Positions 1 through 5,506 of a stretch of 5,506 nucleotides of DNA are shown in pieces (position 1 is the stretch's first letter; each line of letters opens with the position of its first letter). Source of the DNA: Candidatus Zixiibacteriota bacterium. GTDB lineage: Bacteria > Zixibacteria > MSB-5A5 > GN15 > JACZUZ01. The notes beneath the pieces were generated by a model, which did not search any database, had not been told where the DNA came from, and saw nothing but the letters and a program-made list of their open reading frames with translations. The stretch is from assembly GCA_022572905.1 (NCBI GenBank), contig JACZUZ010000168.1:1-5506 (forward strand), read 5' to 3'. Made by a program: the position numbers and the translations under genes.

Positions 1-65
1 GAGTGACCAGCCACTATTAGTTGTACCACTTGTTAAGTTTAGTCTAGCCACCGATTTGAGGCGCT
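1..65. other. Sequence downstream of the minus-strand gene; no terminator seen
   Basis: These bases follow the TAG stop of the minus-strand gene. I see short repeats of CCACT (11-15 and 26-30) but no stem followed by a U-run on the minus strand. The stretch is too short to say whether another gene follows in the same operon. Confidence 0.5.
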
Positions 66-2933
66 CTACTTAAGGAGCATCATCTTCTGCGAGGCCGAAA
101 AACTTCCCGCCTGCGCTCTGGCGAAATAGATGCCCGAAGCGAAGTCGCTGGCGTCCCAATCAACAACTATTGTTCCAGCCGGGGAGTTTCCGCTAAAGGT
201 TTCCACAGCCTGACCCAGAACATTGTAGACCGTAATTTTCCATTCGGAGCGAATTGGTAAGTCGAGCTTGAACTTAGTACTTGGATTGAAGGGGTTTGGA
301 TAATTCTGGTAAAGCGCAAACACACGGGGCAGTGTTGATCCTGTGTATTCGCTTACGTCCGTTTGCAAGCATGCGTCTCCAATTCCGTCATTGTTTGAAT
401 CCGCCTGATCGGGATTAAACTGATCGACGCAATTATCGCAAGCATCACCGACGCCGTCATTATCTGTGTCAAGCTGGTCGAAGTTTGCTTCGTTCGGACA
501 ATTGTCGGCGTAGTAGGCGATCTTATCCAGGTCACTATCCGTTTCGCGATTAAGAATTTCCCGGGCTTTTGTTATCGCCGTCAGGCGGTCTGTTCCGTGA
601 CCGAAGGCAAGTTTCCAGGTGACATATTGCGTGTCGCCCGGATTGAAAGTGAATGGCCCGGCGCTACCCATCATGCGCCGATCAGAAGGGTCGTGATCCA
701 AAAATCCCGTCCCCGTTACGGGATCACCGCTACCGAAGTAACGTGTGGGCTGTTCGTTTGTGGGATCAATCATTGGCAGGCCGGTTTTGCCATCGACACC
801 AGTCATATATCGAAACGATTCGGTTGGTGAGTCCGGATCCGTGCCATTGATGTACTTGAAGAAGGAATACATATTCAGGTTCCTGAATCCAGATACTTCC
901 AAACCGTTCACGATTGCGGTTTCGCCGGCTGAGGGTACAATTGGCCCTTCCAATAATTTACAGGCAAAAGCAGGCGGGCGCGAGCTGTACACCGCATCAT
1001 TGTTTGTTGCATTGTAACAATAAAAAAGGTCATCTTCGGGATCACAACCGACCAAATCGTCAGTGAAACCTCCAAGATCAGGATCAGACCAAAGGGAAAT
1101 GTAGAAACTGTCAAGAGTCTTCGATCCCTTATTGATTAACTTGTATCTGATATAAAACGCATTCGCTTCGTTGTTAGTTGTCACTATTTGTTCGAAAGCT
1201 GGGGCGGTAAAAGCGAACGTGTCTGCAGGTGAGTTTCCAAAACCCGGAACAAGGATTAATGAGCTCTCTTCGGCGAGAGGTCCGCGAGTTGATCCTCGCT
1301 CATCCAGCCACATCATCCACATGGCGTCCCACACAGCGACTCCCGACTGGGCGGAGAAGAAATCGATCGTCCCGCCGGTTCCATCTCCATAATACGTGCC
1401 CGTAGGATCATAGTCTGTGTCGAGAATCCAGGTATAATTGAACTGTTGGTCTCCTCCATTTGGAAGCAGAGGACCGAGAATTAGATCTGCGGAAAGATCT
1501 GAATGAAGATCCCATTGGCCGTTCGCGTCTCGGTCACGAACTACGACGTTCAATTGTCTCGGATTCGCCGGATCATTTATATCCCATGCTGTGAACGGAA
1601 TTGGATTGAATCCTTGATACGCTGAGCCAGCGAATGTCTGATACATGAACGCGCTCTGTGTTAGACCACCCGGGTCGTCGACAACATACGGCTCTCCAGT
1701 GGTATACTCACCGTCACCTGTTAGGTCAGTGTATGATATCATTGGTCTGAAGCGTATTTCGACTGTCTTATAGTCGGCCGGCAGTACAGTGGTGGCGCCC
1801 CAGAAATTAGGCTCCATGAAGATTCCACCAAATAGTAGTTCACCGCCATGATTACCTCCTGTAAACCAACGATCATCCCCAGAATAACCATTGTCCGCCG
1901 CCGCAACGGGACTCACATTTAGCGGAGAGGAGGGGGCATAGCTCGAGCTCAATCCTTTTAGGGCATTGGCGACAACGAACACCTGAAGCCCATCGACTAT
2001 TTCATAGTTACCACCTCCGGACTGATTAGTCTGGTTTGCCAGGGCTGTGTCGCCGGTGGTGATGTTAATGAGATGCCAGACCTGCCCGAGCGTTTCGTTC
2101 TCTTCGAATACAACAATGTAGCTATGTCCTGAAAATCCGCTTACGTCAACCACATCAACAGTGACTTTACCGGCGGAAGTTCCACTCAGATGTTGCGCGC
2201 TTATCTTCGATCTGAAGGCGATTGTGTCATTTTTTTCGGGTGGATCAAACCCCCACATGGTTTGCTGAACTTCAATACCAATAGGAAGGGTTCCTCCAGC
2301 GTCGTTACCGTGGGAGGCGAAATCAGCGTCATTATAGACACACCAGAGTGTCTGGGCGCCCCATATTTTCGGGTTTCCAGCTAAATCAACCGGCGCGCCC
2401 TGAGAGACCGGCCAGTCCAAGTAATCTTGATTCGGATTGTCGGCCAGCGAATCGCGATAGAGCTTGTAAACTCTGAAAGTCGGATTATCCGGCTGGAACG
2501 TTCCGTCTTTCATCGGTCCCGGAACGCACTCTTCACTGAATTCCGAGATCGTCAAGAGCGTATCTCCGGTCGCCCGATCAACACCGCCAAGCCACACTCC
2601 GGCGGCAAAAACTGCAGTTTTGTTTGCCGTGCCATTTGCAATATTCGCCATGCCGTCATACGGGAAAACCACCCCGCCGCCGCCAGAAAGATTCAGGGTT
2701 CCGACATTGTCGCGAGCGAATGTGCCTAGATTTGTTACATATGAAAATACGCGATTGGCGTCTATAATGGCGTCTGTGACCGACGTAGCGGCCAGTGAAC
2801 TGGAACTAGTTGACACAGCTTTCCCGCTGGAATCGACGCGCGGGCGTGAGTCGGCAGAGTTGACCAGAGACAGAAAGAAGATTGAAAGAGCTACCCACAT
2901 AGTCGTCGATCTGACTTTATAAATTCTCATCAT
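66..2933 (-). CDS. T9SS-exported surface protein with thrombospondin type 3 repeats and C-terminal type A sorting domain
   Basis: This is a large exported protein of about 955 residues from the start chosen here, with no recognisable catalytic site. Seen: an N-terminal signal peptide (basic RIYKVR, then a hydrophobic run to about residue 24, probable cleavage after N-S-A at 27); a glycine-rich N-terminal module with GVWLGG (112-117); a middle module with ANQTNQSGGG (299-308) and FTAWDI (447-452); a third module with YKLINKGSKTL (597-607) and LWSDPDLGG (614-622); two calcium-binding-type thrombospondin 3 repeats (810-855); and a sorting domain (872-955) with YQNYPNPFNPST and final MMLLK. Known: such C-terminal domains are recognised by the type IX secretion system and removed at the outer membrane. 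Inferred: a cell-surface or released structural or adhesive protein. Start: ATG at 2933 has an AAGG-type ribosome site 9 bases upstream and gives a normal signal peptide; ATG at 2960 adds nine residues without a clear site. Stop is TAG at 66-68. The biological role is unknown. Confidence 0.93.
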   Translation of the reverse strand: MMRIYKVRSTTMWVALSIFFLSLVNSADSRPRVDSSGKAVSTSSSSLAATSVTDAIIDANRVFSYVTNLGTFARDNVGTLNLSGGGGVVFPYDGMANIANGTANKTAVFAAGVWLGGVDRATGDTLLTISEFSEECVPGPMKDGTFQPDNPTFRVYKLYRDSLADNPNQDYLDWPVSQGAPVDLAGNPKIWGAQTLWCVYNDADFASHGNDAGGTLPIGIEVQQTMWGFDPPEKNDTIAFRSKISAQHLSGTSAGKVTVDVVDVSGFSGHSYIVVFEENETLGQVWHLINITTGDTALANQTNQSGGGNYEIVDGLQVFVVANALKGLSSSYAPSSPLNVSPVAAADNGYSGDDRWFTGGNHGGELLFGGIFMEPNFWGATTVLPADYKTVEIRFRPMISYTDLTGDGEYTTGEPYVVDDPGGLTQSAFMYQTFAGSAYQGFNPIPFTAWDINDPANPRQLNVVVRDRDANGQWDLHSDLSADLILGPLLPNGGDQQFNYTWILDTDYDPTGTYYGDGTGGTIDFFSAQSGVAVWDAMWMMWLDERGSTRGPLAEESSLILVPGFGNSPADTFAFTAPAFEQIVTTNNEANAFYIRYKLINKGSKTLDSFYISLWSDPDLGGFTDDLVGCDPEDDLFYCYNATNNDAVYSSRPPAFACKLLEGPIVPSAGETAIVNGLEVSGFRNLNMYSFFKYINGTDPDSPTESFRYMTGVDGKTGLPMIDPTNEQPTRYFGSGDPVTGTGFLDHDPSDRRMMGSAGPFTFNPGDTQYVTWKLAFGHGTDRLTAITKAREILNRETDSDLDKIAYYADNCPNEANFDQLDTDNDGVGDACDNCVDQFNPDQADSNNDGIGDACLQTDVSEYTGSTLPRVFALYQNYPNPFNPSTKFKLDLPIRSEWKITVYNVLGQAVETFSGNSPAGTIVVDWDASDFASGIYFARAQAGSFSASQKMMLLK
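69..320 (-). other. T9SS type A C-terminal sorting domain (protein domain)
   Basis: The last 84 residues of the minus-strand protein form a complete sorting domain. It opens with FALYQNYPNPFNPST, continues with alternating hydrophobic strands (KITVYNVLGQAV), then an aspartate/tryptophan strand, a GIYF turn and a short basic end, KMMLLK. This pattern is well known in proteins exported by the type IX system in Bacteroidota and related FCB phyla. It implies that the host encodes Por/Spr secretion components elsewhere; none are in this window. Confidence 0.93.
369..506 (-). repeat. Two tandem thrombospondin type 3 calcium-binding repeats (protein-level)
   Basis: Two adjacent 23-residue units each begin DNC and end GDAC, with an aspartate/asparagine core: DTDNDGVGD in the first and DSNNDGIGD in the second. 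The paired cysteines and D-x-D-x-D-G spacing are the classic thrombospondin type 3 signature. Such repeats bind calcium and often form a stiff linker before a C-terminal anchoring or sorting domain, which is exactly their place here (about 16 residues before the T9SS domain). Confidence 0.92.
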
Positions 2934-2940
2934 CTTATAT

Positions 2941-2946
2941 CGCCTT
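2941..2946 (-). promoter_or_regulatory. Ribosome binding site deciding the start of the minus-strand gene
   Basis: Read on the minus strand this is AAGGCG. The AAGG core lies 9 bases before the ATG at 2933 and 12 before a second ATG at 2930. The upstream ATG at 2960 has no purine-rich Shine-Dalgarno match at suitable distance. The site therefore favours 2933, which also shortens the n-region of the signal peptide to a usual length. Confidence 0.6.
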
Positions 2947-2990
2947 TCGGAAAAATTCATGTCGCGGCGTTCTTGTTCGCTTTTATCTAG

Positions 2991-3028
2991 CTATCTCTTT
3001 TGAAAAGATAAGCGATTCTGAGAGATAG
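2991..3028. repeat. Inverted repeat flanking the minus-strand -10 element; operator candidate
   Basis: CTATCTCT at 2991-2998 is exactly repeated in inverse as AGAGATAG at 3021-3028. The two arms sit 30 bases apart centre to centre, about three helical turns, and their midpoint falls on the predicted -10 box. A second, nested 13-base palindrome, TCTTTTGAAAAGA, lies at 2996-3008. The placement is what one would expect of a repressor operator, but eight-base arms can occur by chance and no regulator gene is visible. Confidence 0.3.
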
Positions 3029-3032
3029 TCAA
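3005..3032 (-). promoter_or_regulatory. Candidate promoter for the minus-strand gene
   Basis: On the minus strand TTGACT (3032-3027, five of six bases of a sigma-70 -35 box) is followed after 16 bases by TATCTT (3010-3005, four of six of a -10 box). The latter continues as TATCTTTT, close to the Bacteroidota-type TAnnTTTG element, so either promoter class could apply. The predicted transcript would start near 2998 and leave a leader of about 65 bases before the ATG at 2933. Based on pattern only. Confidence 0.45.
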
Positions 3033-3036
3033 GAAC

Positions 3037-3252
3037 TCAGATTCCGCCCTGTTCACGCCCTCTACTATACTTCTCTATCGTTGGTGGTCCCTCGCTCGCC
3101 ATCGACAAAGGATCTATCAGAATCTCATCCCTTATCCAGTCGAAAAAGTTACTACTTGAATTTCCTGACGTTATTTTACTGATGCGCTTCGTTGACCTTA
3201 CCTCCTTGACATTCCGACAGGTTCTGGGACGGAGAAAATGCCACACCTCCAA
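3037..3252 (-). CDS. Doubtful small ORF, 71 residues, no recognised family
   Basis: An open frame starting at TTG (3252) and ending at TGA (3037-3039). It is open only from 3282, so there is little room for a longer form. The product has a basic N-terminal half and a tryptophan-containing segment, NFFDWIRDEILIDP, in the middle, with no signal peptide, membrane segment or known motif. No Shine-Dalgarno sequence precedes the TTG. Its end runs to within a few bases of the candidate promoter of the gene downstream. It could be a real small protein, a remnant of a lost gene, or a chance frame; chance is the most likely. Confidence 0.15.
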   Translation of the reverse strand: MEVWHFLRPRTCRNVKEVRSTKRISKITSGNSSSNFFDWIRDEILIDPLSMASEGPPTIEKYSRGREQGGI

Positions 3253-3347
3253 GGTGAACCCGACTTCAATCCGGGTGTGTGCTCACGGATGGGAATAGGA
3301 TGCTTTTTAAAAAGCTGTTCGGGTGCTAGACTGAAGCTACGGCTTTA
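3242..3347 (+). other. Cluster of hairpins in the intergenic region; possible structured RNA
   Basis: Several inverted repeats sit close together. CACCT/AGGTG (3244-3248 with 3252-3256) closes a three-base loop. ACCCG/CGGGT (3258-3262 with 3272-3276) closes a nine-base loop. CACACC/GGTGTG (3242-3247 with 3274-3279) is a competing outer stem. GCTTTTTAAAAAGC (3302-3315) is a perfect palindrome. TGAAGC/GCTTTA (3332-3337 with 3342-3347) closes a cUACGg tetraloop of the very stable UNCG class. No match to a tRNA, tmRNA or riboswitch core that I can recognise. A 53-codon frame (3238-3399) overlaps it but has no protein signature. Function unknown. Confidence 0.25.
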
Positions 3348-3683
3348 CAAACCCACCAAATTCAAAGTAAACTCACCCAAACCAAGACAAAAAGCCTAAT
3401 CAATTGTGTAATTTAAGGTTACGCCACAACTCGCTTTACGCCATATTATTAACGAATAGGTTTCAGCTCCATAAATCTGTCGATTGCTCCAAGCAGAGTA
3501 TCGAATGGCTTTGTGAATTGAACATAATCAGTTGAAGTCGATATCTTGACAAGATTGAAGCGGAAAATGACCAGAGCTAAGGACATGTTTTTCACCTGAA
3601 AATCTTAACTACCAGATTGTCTTAAATGACCGGCTGTAACCCCGATTCAACGGAAATTGAGGATTTCCCTTACCAATTTTCGA
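3348..3683. other. Intergenic stretch with no supported gene
   Basis: AT-rich DNA with no open frame of useful length on either strand and no RNA gene that I can recognise. The only regularity noticed is an eight-base direct repeat, TTACGCCA, at 3419-3426 and 3436-3443 (17 bases apart), which may be chance. A perfect TTGACA at 3546-3551 has no matching -10 box at 16-18 bases. Confidence 0.6.
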
Positions 3684-3711
3684 TTGTCTTTTCGAGGATT
3701 TGGGTTATATT
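3684..3711 (+). promoter_or_regulatory. Candidate promoter for the FG-GAP/beta-helix gene
   Basis: TTGTCT (3684-3689, four of six bases of a -35 box) is followed after 16 bases by TATATT (3706-3711, five of six of a -10 box). A transcript would start near 3718, giving a leader of roughly 70 bases before the TTG start at 3787. It is the best-spaced pair I found in the 330 bases upstream of the gene. Confidence 0.45.
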
Positions 3712-3717
3712 ATGTCT

Positions 3718-3742
3718 GAAATTCCACTTTTGAAGTGGTTTC
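3718..3742 (+). promoter_or_regulatory. Stem-loop at the predicted 5' end of the plus-strand mRNA
   Basis: CCACTT (3724-3729) pairs with AAGTGG (3733-3738) around a TTG loop. After a two-base TT bulge, GAAA (3718-3721) pairs with TTTC (3739-3742), giving ten base pairs in total. It begins almost exactly where transcription is predicted to start. A hairpin there could protect the mRNA from 5'-end decay; alternatively the DNA palindrome could be an operator. No U-run follows, so it is not a typical intrinsic terminator. Confidence 0.4.
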
Positions 3743-3774
3743 GGCCGTCTTGACCATACTTACTATTTTTCCGC

Positions 3775-3780
3775 AGGGAG
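3775..3780 (+). promoter_or_regulatory. Ribosome binding site for the TTG-started gene
   Basis: AGGGAG lies six bases before TTG at 3787. The frame is closed by TGA at 3751-3753 and has no ATG or GTG between that stop and the signal-peptide region, so this site supports the TTG as the start. Confidence 0.65.
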
Positions 3781-3786
3781 CCTTAC

Positions 3787-5506
3787 TTGATAATTCCTCT
3801 CATAAAACGCCACGTATCGCTCATTTCGCTGACGTTCGCCCTGGCTCTTGTTGTCTGTAATTCATCAGGCGCACAATGCCCACCATTTCGCATATTTAAT
3901 GGAGAGACTATCGCTGACGAATTCGGGAAATCCGTAGCATCAGCAGGTGATGTAAATCTCGACGATTACGACGATATAATTATAGGGGCGCCATATAATG
4001 ACGACGCTGGTTCGGACGCGGGGAAAGCATACGTCTTCTCAGGGAGAAACGGCGATACCCTGTACACATTTGCAGGAGAAGCGGCCGGTGACTTCTTCGG
4101 AAAATCAGTCGCTTCGGCTGGCGATATTGATCTGGATGGATTTGACGATCTGTTTGTGGCCGCGCCCCGAAACAACGCTGGAGGTTCTAATGCGGGACGC
4201 GCCTATGTTTTTTCGGGAAAAACCGGCGCTCTGATTTATATGTTCACAGGAGAAGTGGCCGGAGATTTGTTCGGGACCTCAATTTCGATCGCCAAAGTTA
4301 ATCACGACAATTATTACGACCTGATAATCGGCGCTCCCCGCAATGACGCATCCGGTTTCGACGCCGGCAGAGTTTATGTATTCTCCGGTAAAACAGGATT
4401 ATTGCTTTACACATTGGACGGCGAAGCGACGGGCGATCTTTTTGGCTCGTCGGTCTCCGGAGCGGGCGATGGGGGCGGCCACGGTCATCCCATTCTGATC
4501 GGGGCGCCCGGTAATAGCGCCGGAGGAGCCGACGCTGGCCGAGCATACCTCTATGCGGCGGGAACTACGTCGCCAGCGCTCACTTTTACTGGCCCGTCCG
4601 CTGGAGTAAGGTTTGGTATTTCAGTTTCCGGCGGTGGGGCTATTAATAATGAACTGAGGTTCAGAGTTATTATCGGCGCGAGTGGACCTCAATCACTCGG
4701 CCCCTACAGCGGACGCGCGTATGTTTATGACAAATTAACTGCCGCTCTCATATATACCTTTACAGGTGATTCAGGCGGAGACAACTTCGGCGTTTCAGTT
4801 TCGGGGATCGGCGATGTAAACTCTGATGGCGTTGACGACATGGTAGTTGGCGCAACTGGTAACGACGCCGGAGGAATTAACTCCGGCAAAGCATATGTTT
4901 ACTCAGGCCTTACCGGAACACGACTCAATATTATTACGGGAGAGTCGCCCGGAGATTTTCTGGGAGCTTCGGTTTCCGGCGCCGGCAACACAAACAAAGA
5001 CGATTTGGCGGAAGTAATAATTGGCGCCCCGGGACGCGCGGCTGGCGCAACAACCTCCGGACGCGCATATCTTTCTTTCGGGAAAAAGTGCGGAGAAGTG
5101 ATAAGAGTTCCTCAAGACAGGGCGACTATCCAGGCAGGGCTGGATATCGCCGTAACGAATGACACAGTGTTGGTAGATGATGGGACATATAGCGGCGTTG
5201 GGAACAGATTTCTCGACTTCCGCGGAAAAAATATGATTCTTAAATCCAAGAACGGACCTGATGTTACTGTGATTGACTGTAATAAATTTGGTCGGGGTCT
5301 GCACTTTCATAGTGGCGAGGATACTACCGCATTGGTAGAGGGATTTACAATAAGAAATGGCTTTGTCAAACAGCTATGCACTTTCATTGAGTGCTTTCCC
5401 AGCAAGGGTGGCGGAATTTATTGCGTCAACTCAAGTCCAACAATTTCGAACAATGTTATTACACTATGCGAAGCCGATTATGGAGCCGGAATTGCCTGCT
5501 CAACCG
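3787..5506 (+). CDS. Secreted seven-bladed FG-GAP beta-propeller / right-handed beta-helix protein (3' end beyond window)
   Basis: The open frame gives 573 residues and runs off the window end. Seen: a signal peptide (basic KR at 7-8, hydrophobic to about 23, probable cleavage after S-G-A at 29); seven FG-GAP repeats of 57-58 residues (37-432), each with the pattern F-x-G-E-x-x-G-D-x-F-G-x-S-V, an acidic D-x-D-x-D-G-x-x-D loop, I-I-G-A-P and A-G-x-A-Y-V-F-S-G; then, from C435, a parallel beta-helix start with ATIQAGLD, DTVLVDDGTY (459-468) and cysteine-rich GGGIYC-type turns. Known: seven FG-GAP repeats form an integrin-alpha-like propeller with calcium loops; the helix type resembles pectin-lyase-fold and DUF1565-like surface proteins. 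Inferred: an exported adhesive or carbohydrate-contacting protein; no catalytic residues can be named. Its C-terminus, possibly a T9SS sorting domain as in its neighbour, is not visible. Start: TTG at 3787 with AGGGAG six bases upstream; no in-frame ATG occurs until 4240, inside blade 3. Confidence 0.92.
   Translation, partial: MIIPLIKRHVSLISLTFALALVVCNSSGAQCPPFRIFNGETIADEFGKSVASAGDVNLDDYDDIIIGAPYNDDAGSDAGKAYVFSGRNGDTLYTFAGEAAGDFFGKSVASAGDIDLDGFDDLFVAAPRNNAGGSNAGRAYVFSGKTGALIYMFTGEVAGDLFGTSISIAKVNHDNYYDLIIGAPRNDASGFDAGRVYVFSGKTGLLLYTLDGEATGDLFGSSVSGAGDGGGHGHPILIGAPGNSAGGADAGRAYLYAAGTTSPALTFTGPSAGVRFGISVSGGGAINNELRFRVIIGASGPQSLGPYSGRAYVYDKLTAALIYTFTGDSGGDNFGVSVSGIGDVNSDGVDDMVVGATGNDAGGINSGKAYVYSGLTGTRLNIITGESPGDFLGASVSGAGNTNKDDLAEVIIGAPGRAAGATTSGRAYLSFGKKCGEVIRVPQDRATIQAGLDIAVTNDTVLVDDGTYSGVGNRFLDFRGKNMILKSKNGPDVTVIDCNKFGRGLHFHSGEDTTALVEGFTIRNGFVKQLCTFIECFPSKGGGIYCVNSSPTISNNVITLCEADYGAGIACST
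3895..5082 (+). repeat. Seven FG-GAP repeats forming one beta-propeller (protein-level)
   Basis: Equivalent positions, the aromatic or hydrophobic residue before the GE/GD turn, fall at 3895, 4069, 4243, 4414, 4585, 4759 and 4933, so the period is 174 or 171 bases throughout. Acidic loops are complete in blades 1 (residues 55-63, DVNLDDYDD), 2 (113-121, DIDLDGFDD) and 6 (343-351, DVNSDGVDD). They are weakened in blades 3 (KVNHDNYYD) and 7 (NTNKDDLAE). They are lost in blades 4 (GDGGGHGHP) and 5 (GGGAINNEL). Seven is the number needed to close the ring. Confidence 0.93.
5089..5506 (+). other. Right-handed parallel beta-helix domain, N-terminal part (protein domain)
   Basis: Residues 435 onward show the usual entry to a pectin-lyase-like fold: an IQAGLD helix cap, then DTVLVDDGTY, then short strand-turn units with N-G, GGGIYC and SSPTISNN turns. 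Six or more cysteines (CNK, QLC, IEC, YC, LC, AC) recur at the turns, suggesting disulfides in an exported protein. The number of coils and the end of the domain lie beyond the window. Confidence 0.8.

Noticed and set aside
2427..2729. 100-codon plus-strand frame, with a second one at 2620-2922
   Set aside because: Both are antisense to the T9SS protein gene, overlap each other in different frames, and give products with no family signature.
3200..3207. ACCTCCTT, resembling the 3' end of 16S rRNA
   Set aside because: The surrounding bases do not match the rRNA 3' end. Read on the other strand it is a perfect Shine-Dalgarno sequence, but no start codon follows within range.
3206..3211. Perfect TTGACA, with another at 3546-3551, considered as -35 boxes
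   Set aside because: Neither has a -10-like hexamer 16-18 bases downstream.
3258..3276. ACCCG...CGGGT stem with TTCAATC considered as a tRNA T-arm
   Set aside because: The loop size and the lack of acceptor, D and anticodon arms on either strand do not fit a tRNA.
3302..3315. GCTTTTTAAAAAGC palindrome considered as an intrinsic terminator
   Set aside because: It has no loop, its stem is almost all A-T, and no separate U-run follows. No gene ends nearby that would need it.
3238..3399. 53-codon plus-strand frame starting at ATG, with GGAG three bases upstream
   Set aside because: The ribosome site is too close, the product is a low-information basic peptide with no known motif, and the frame overlaps the hairpin cluster.
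3712..3753. 13-codon frame (MSEIPLLKWFRPS) upstream of and in frame with the propeller gene, a possible leader peptide
   Set aside because: Its ATG adjoins the predicted -10 box, so it would lie upstream of the transcription start, and no ribosome site is at suitable distance.
3895..5082. Regular 171-174 base repeats considered as a DNA-level satellite or CRISPR-like array
   Set aside because: The repeats are in frame, diverged at the nucleotide level and explained fully by protein FG-GAP blades.
4903..5310. 135-codon open frame on the minus strand
   Set aside because: It lies wholly antisense to the well-supported propeller/beta-helix gene, has no recognisable motif and no ribosome site, and the plus-strand frame shows clear repeat and domain structure through it.

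Overview
The window holds two large, divergently transcribed genes for exported, non-enzymatic-looking surface proteins, separated by a gene-poor stretch of about 0.85 kb. No RNA gene, mobile element, CRISPR array, defence system or metabolic gene is visible.

Organism: the minus-strand protein ends in a type IX secretion (T9SS) type A sorting domain of the 'YQNYPNPFNPST' form, preceded by thrombospondin type 3 repeats. From general knowledge of these families, the plus-strand layout (FG-GAP propeller followed by a right-handed beta-helix) and the 'ANQTNQSGG' module in the minus-strand protein are typical of uncultured FCB-superphylum bacteria such as candidate Zixibacteria, KSB1 or Latescibacteria-like groups. 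Base composition is moderate. The phylum is an inference from protein style, not from a marker gene.

Layout: 1-65 is the end of the region downstream of the minus-strand gene, with no clear terminator. 66-2933 (minus; possible start at 2960) encodes a T9SS-exported protein of about 955 residues. 2934-3786 is the divergent intergenic region. It has a candidate promoter for each gene, an inverted repeat centred on the minus-strand -10 element, a hairpin cluster near 3242-3347 and a stem-loop at the predicted 5' end of the plus-strand mRNA. 3787 to the window end (plus, incomplete) encodes a secreted seven-bladed FG-GAP beta-propeller joined to a parallel beta-helix, starting at TTG.

How they fit together: both products carry signal peptides and calcium-binding-type acidic repeats, so both probably act outside the cell as adhesive or structural proteins. 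Divergent placement could allow shared control, but nothing in the window shows a common pathway. I found no convincing new multi-gene system. The points most worth a second look are the architecture and start sites of the two proteins and the unexplained intergenic structure.
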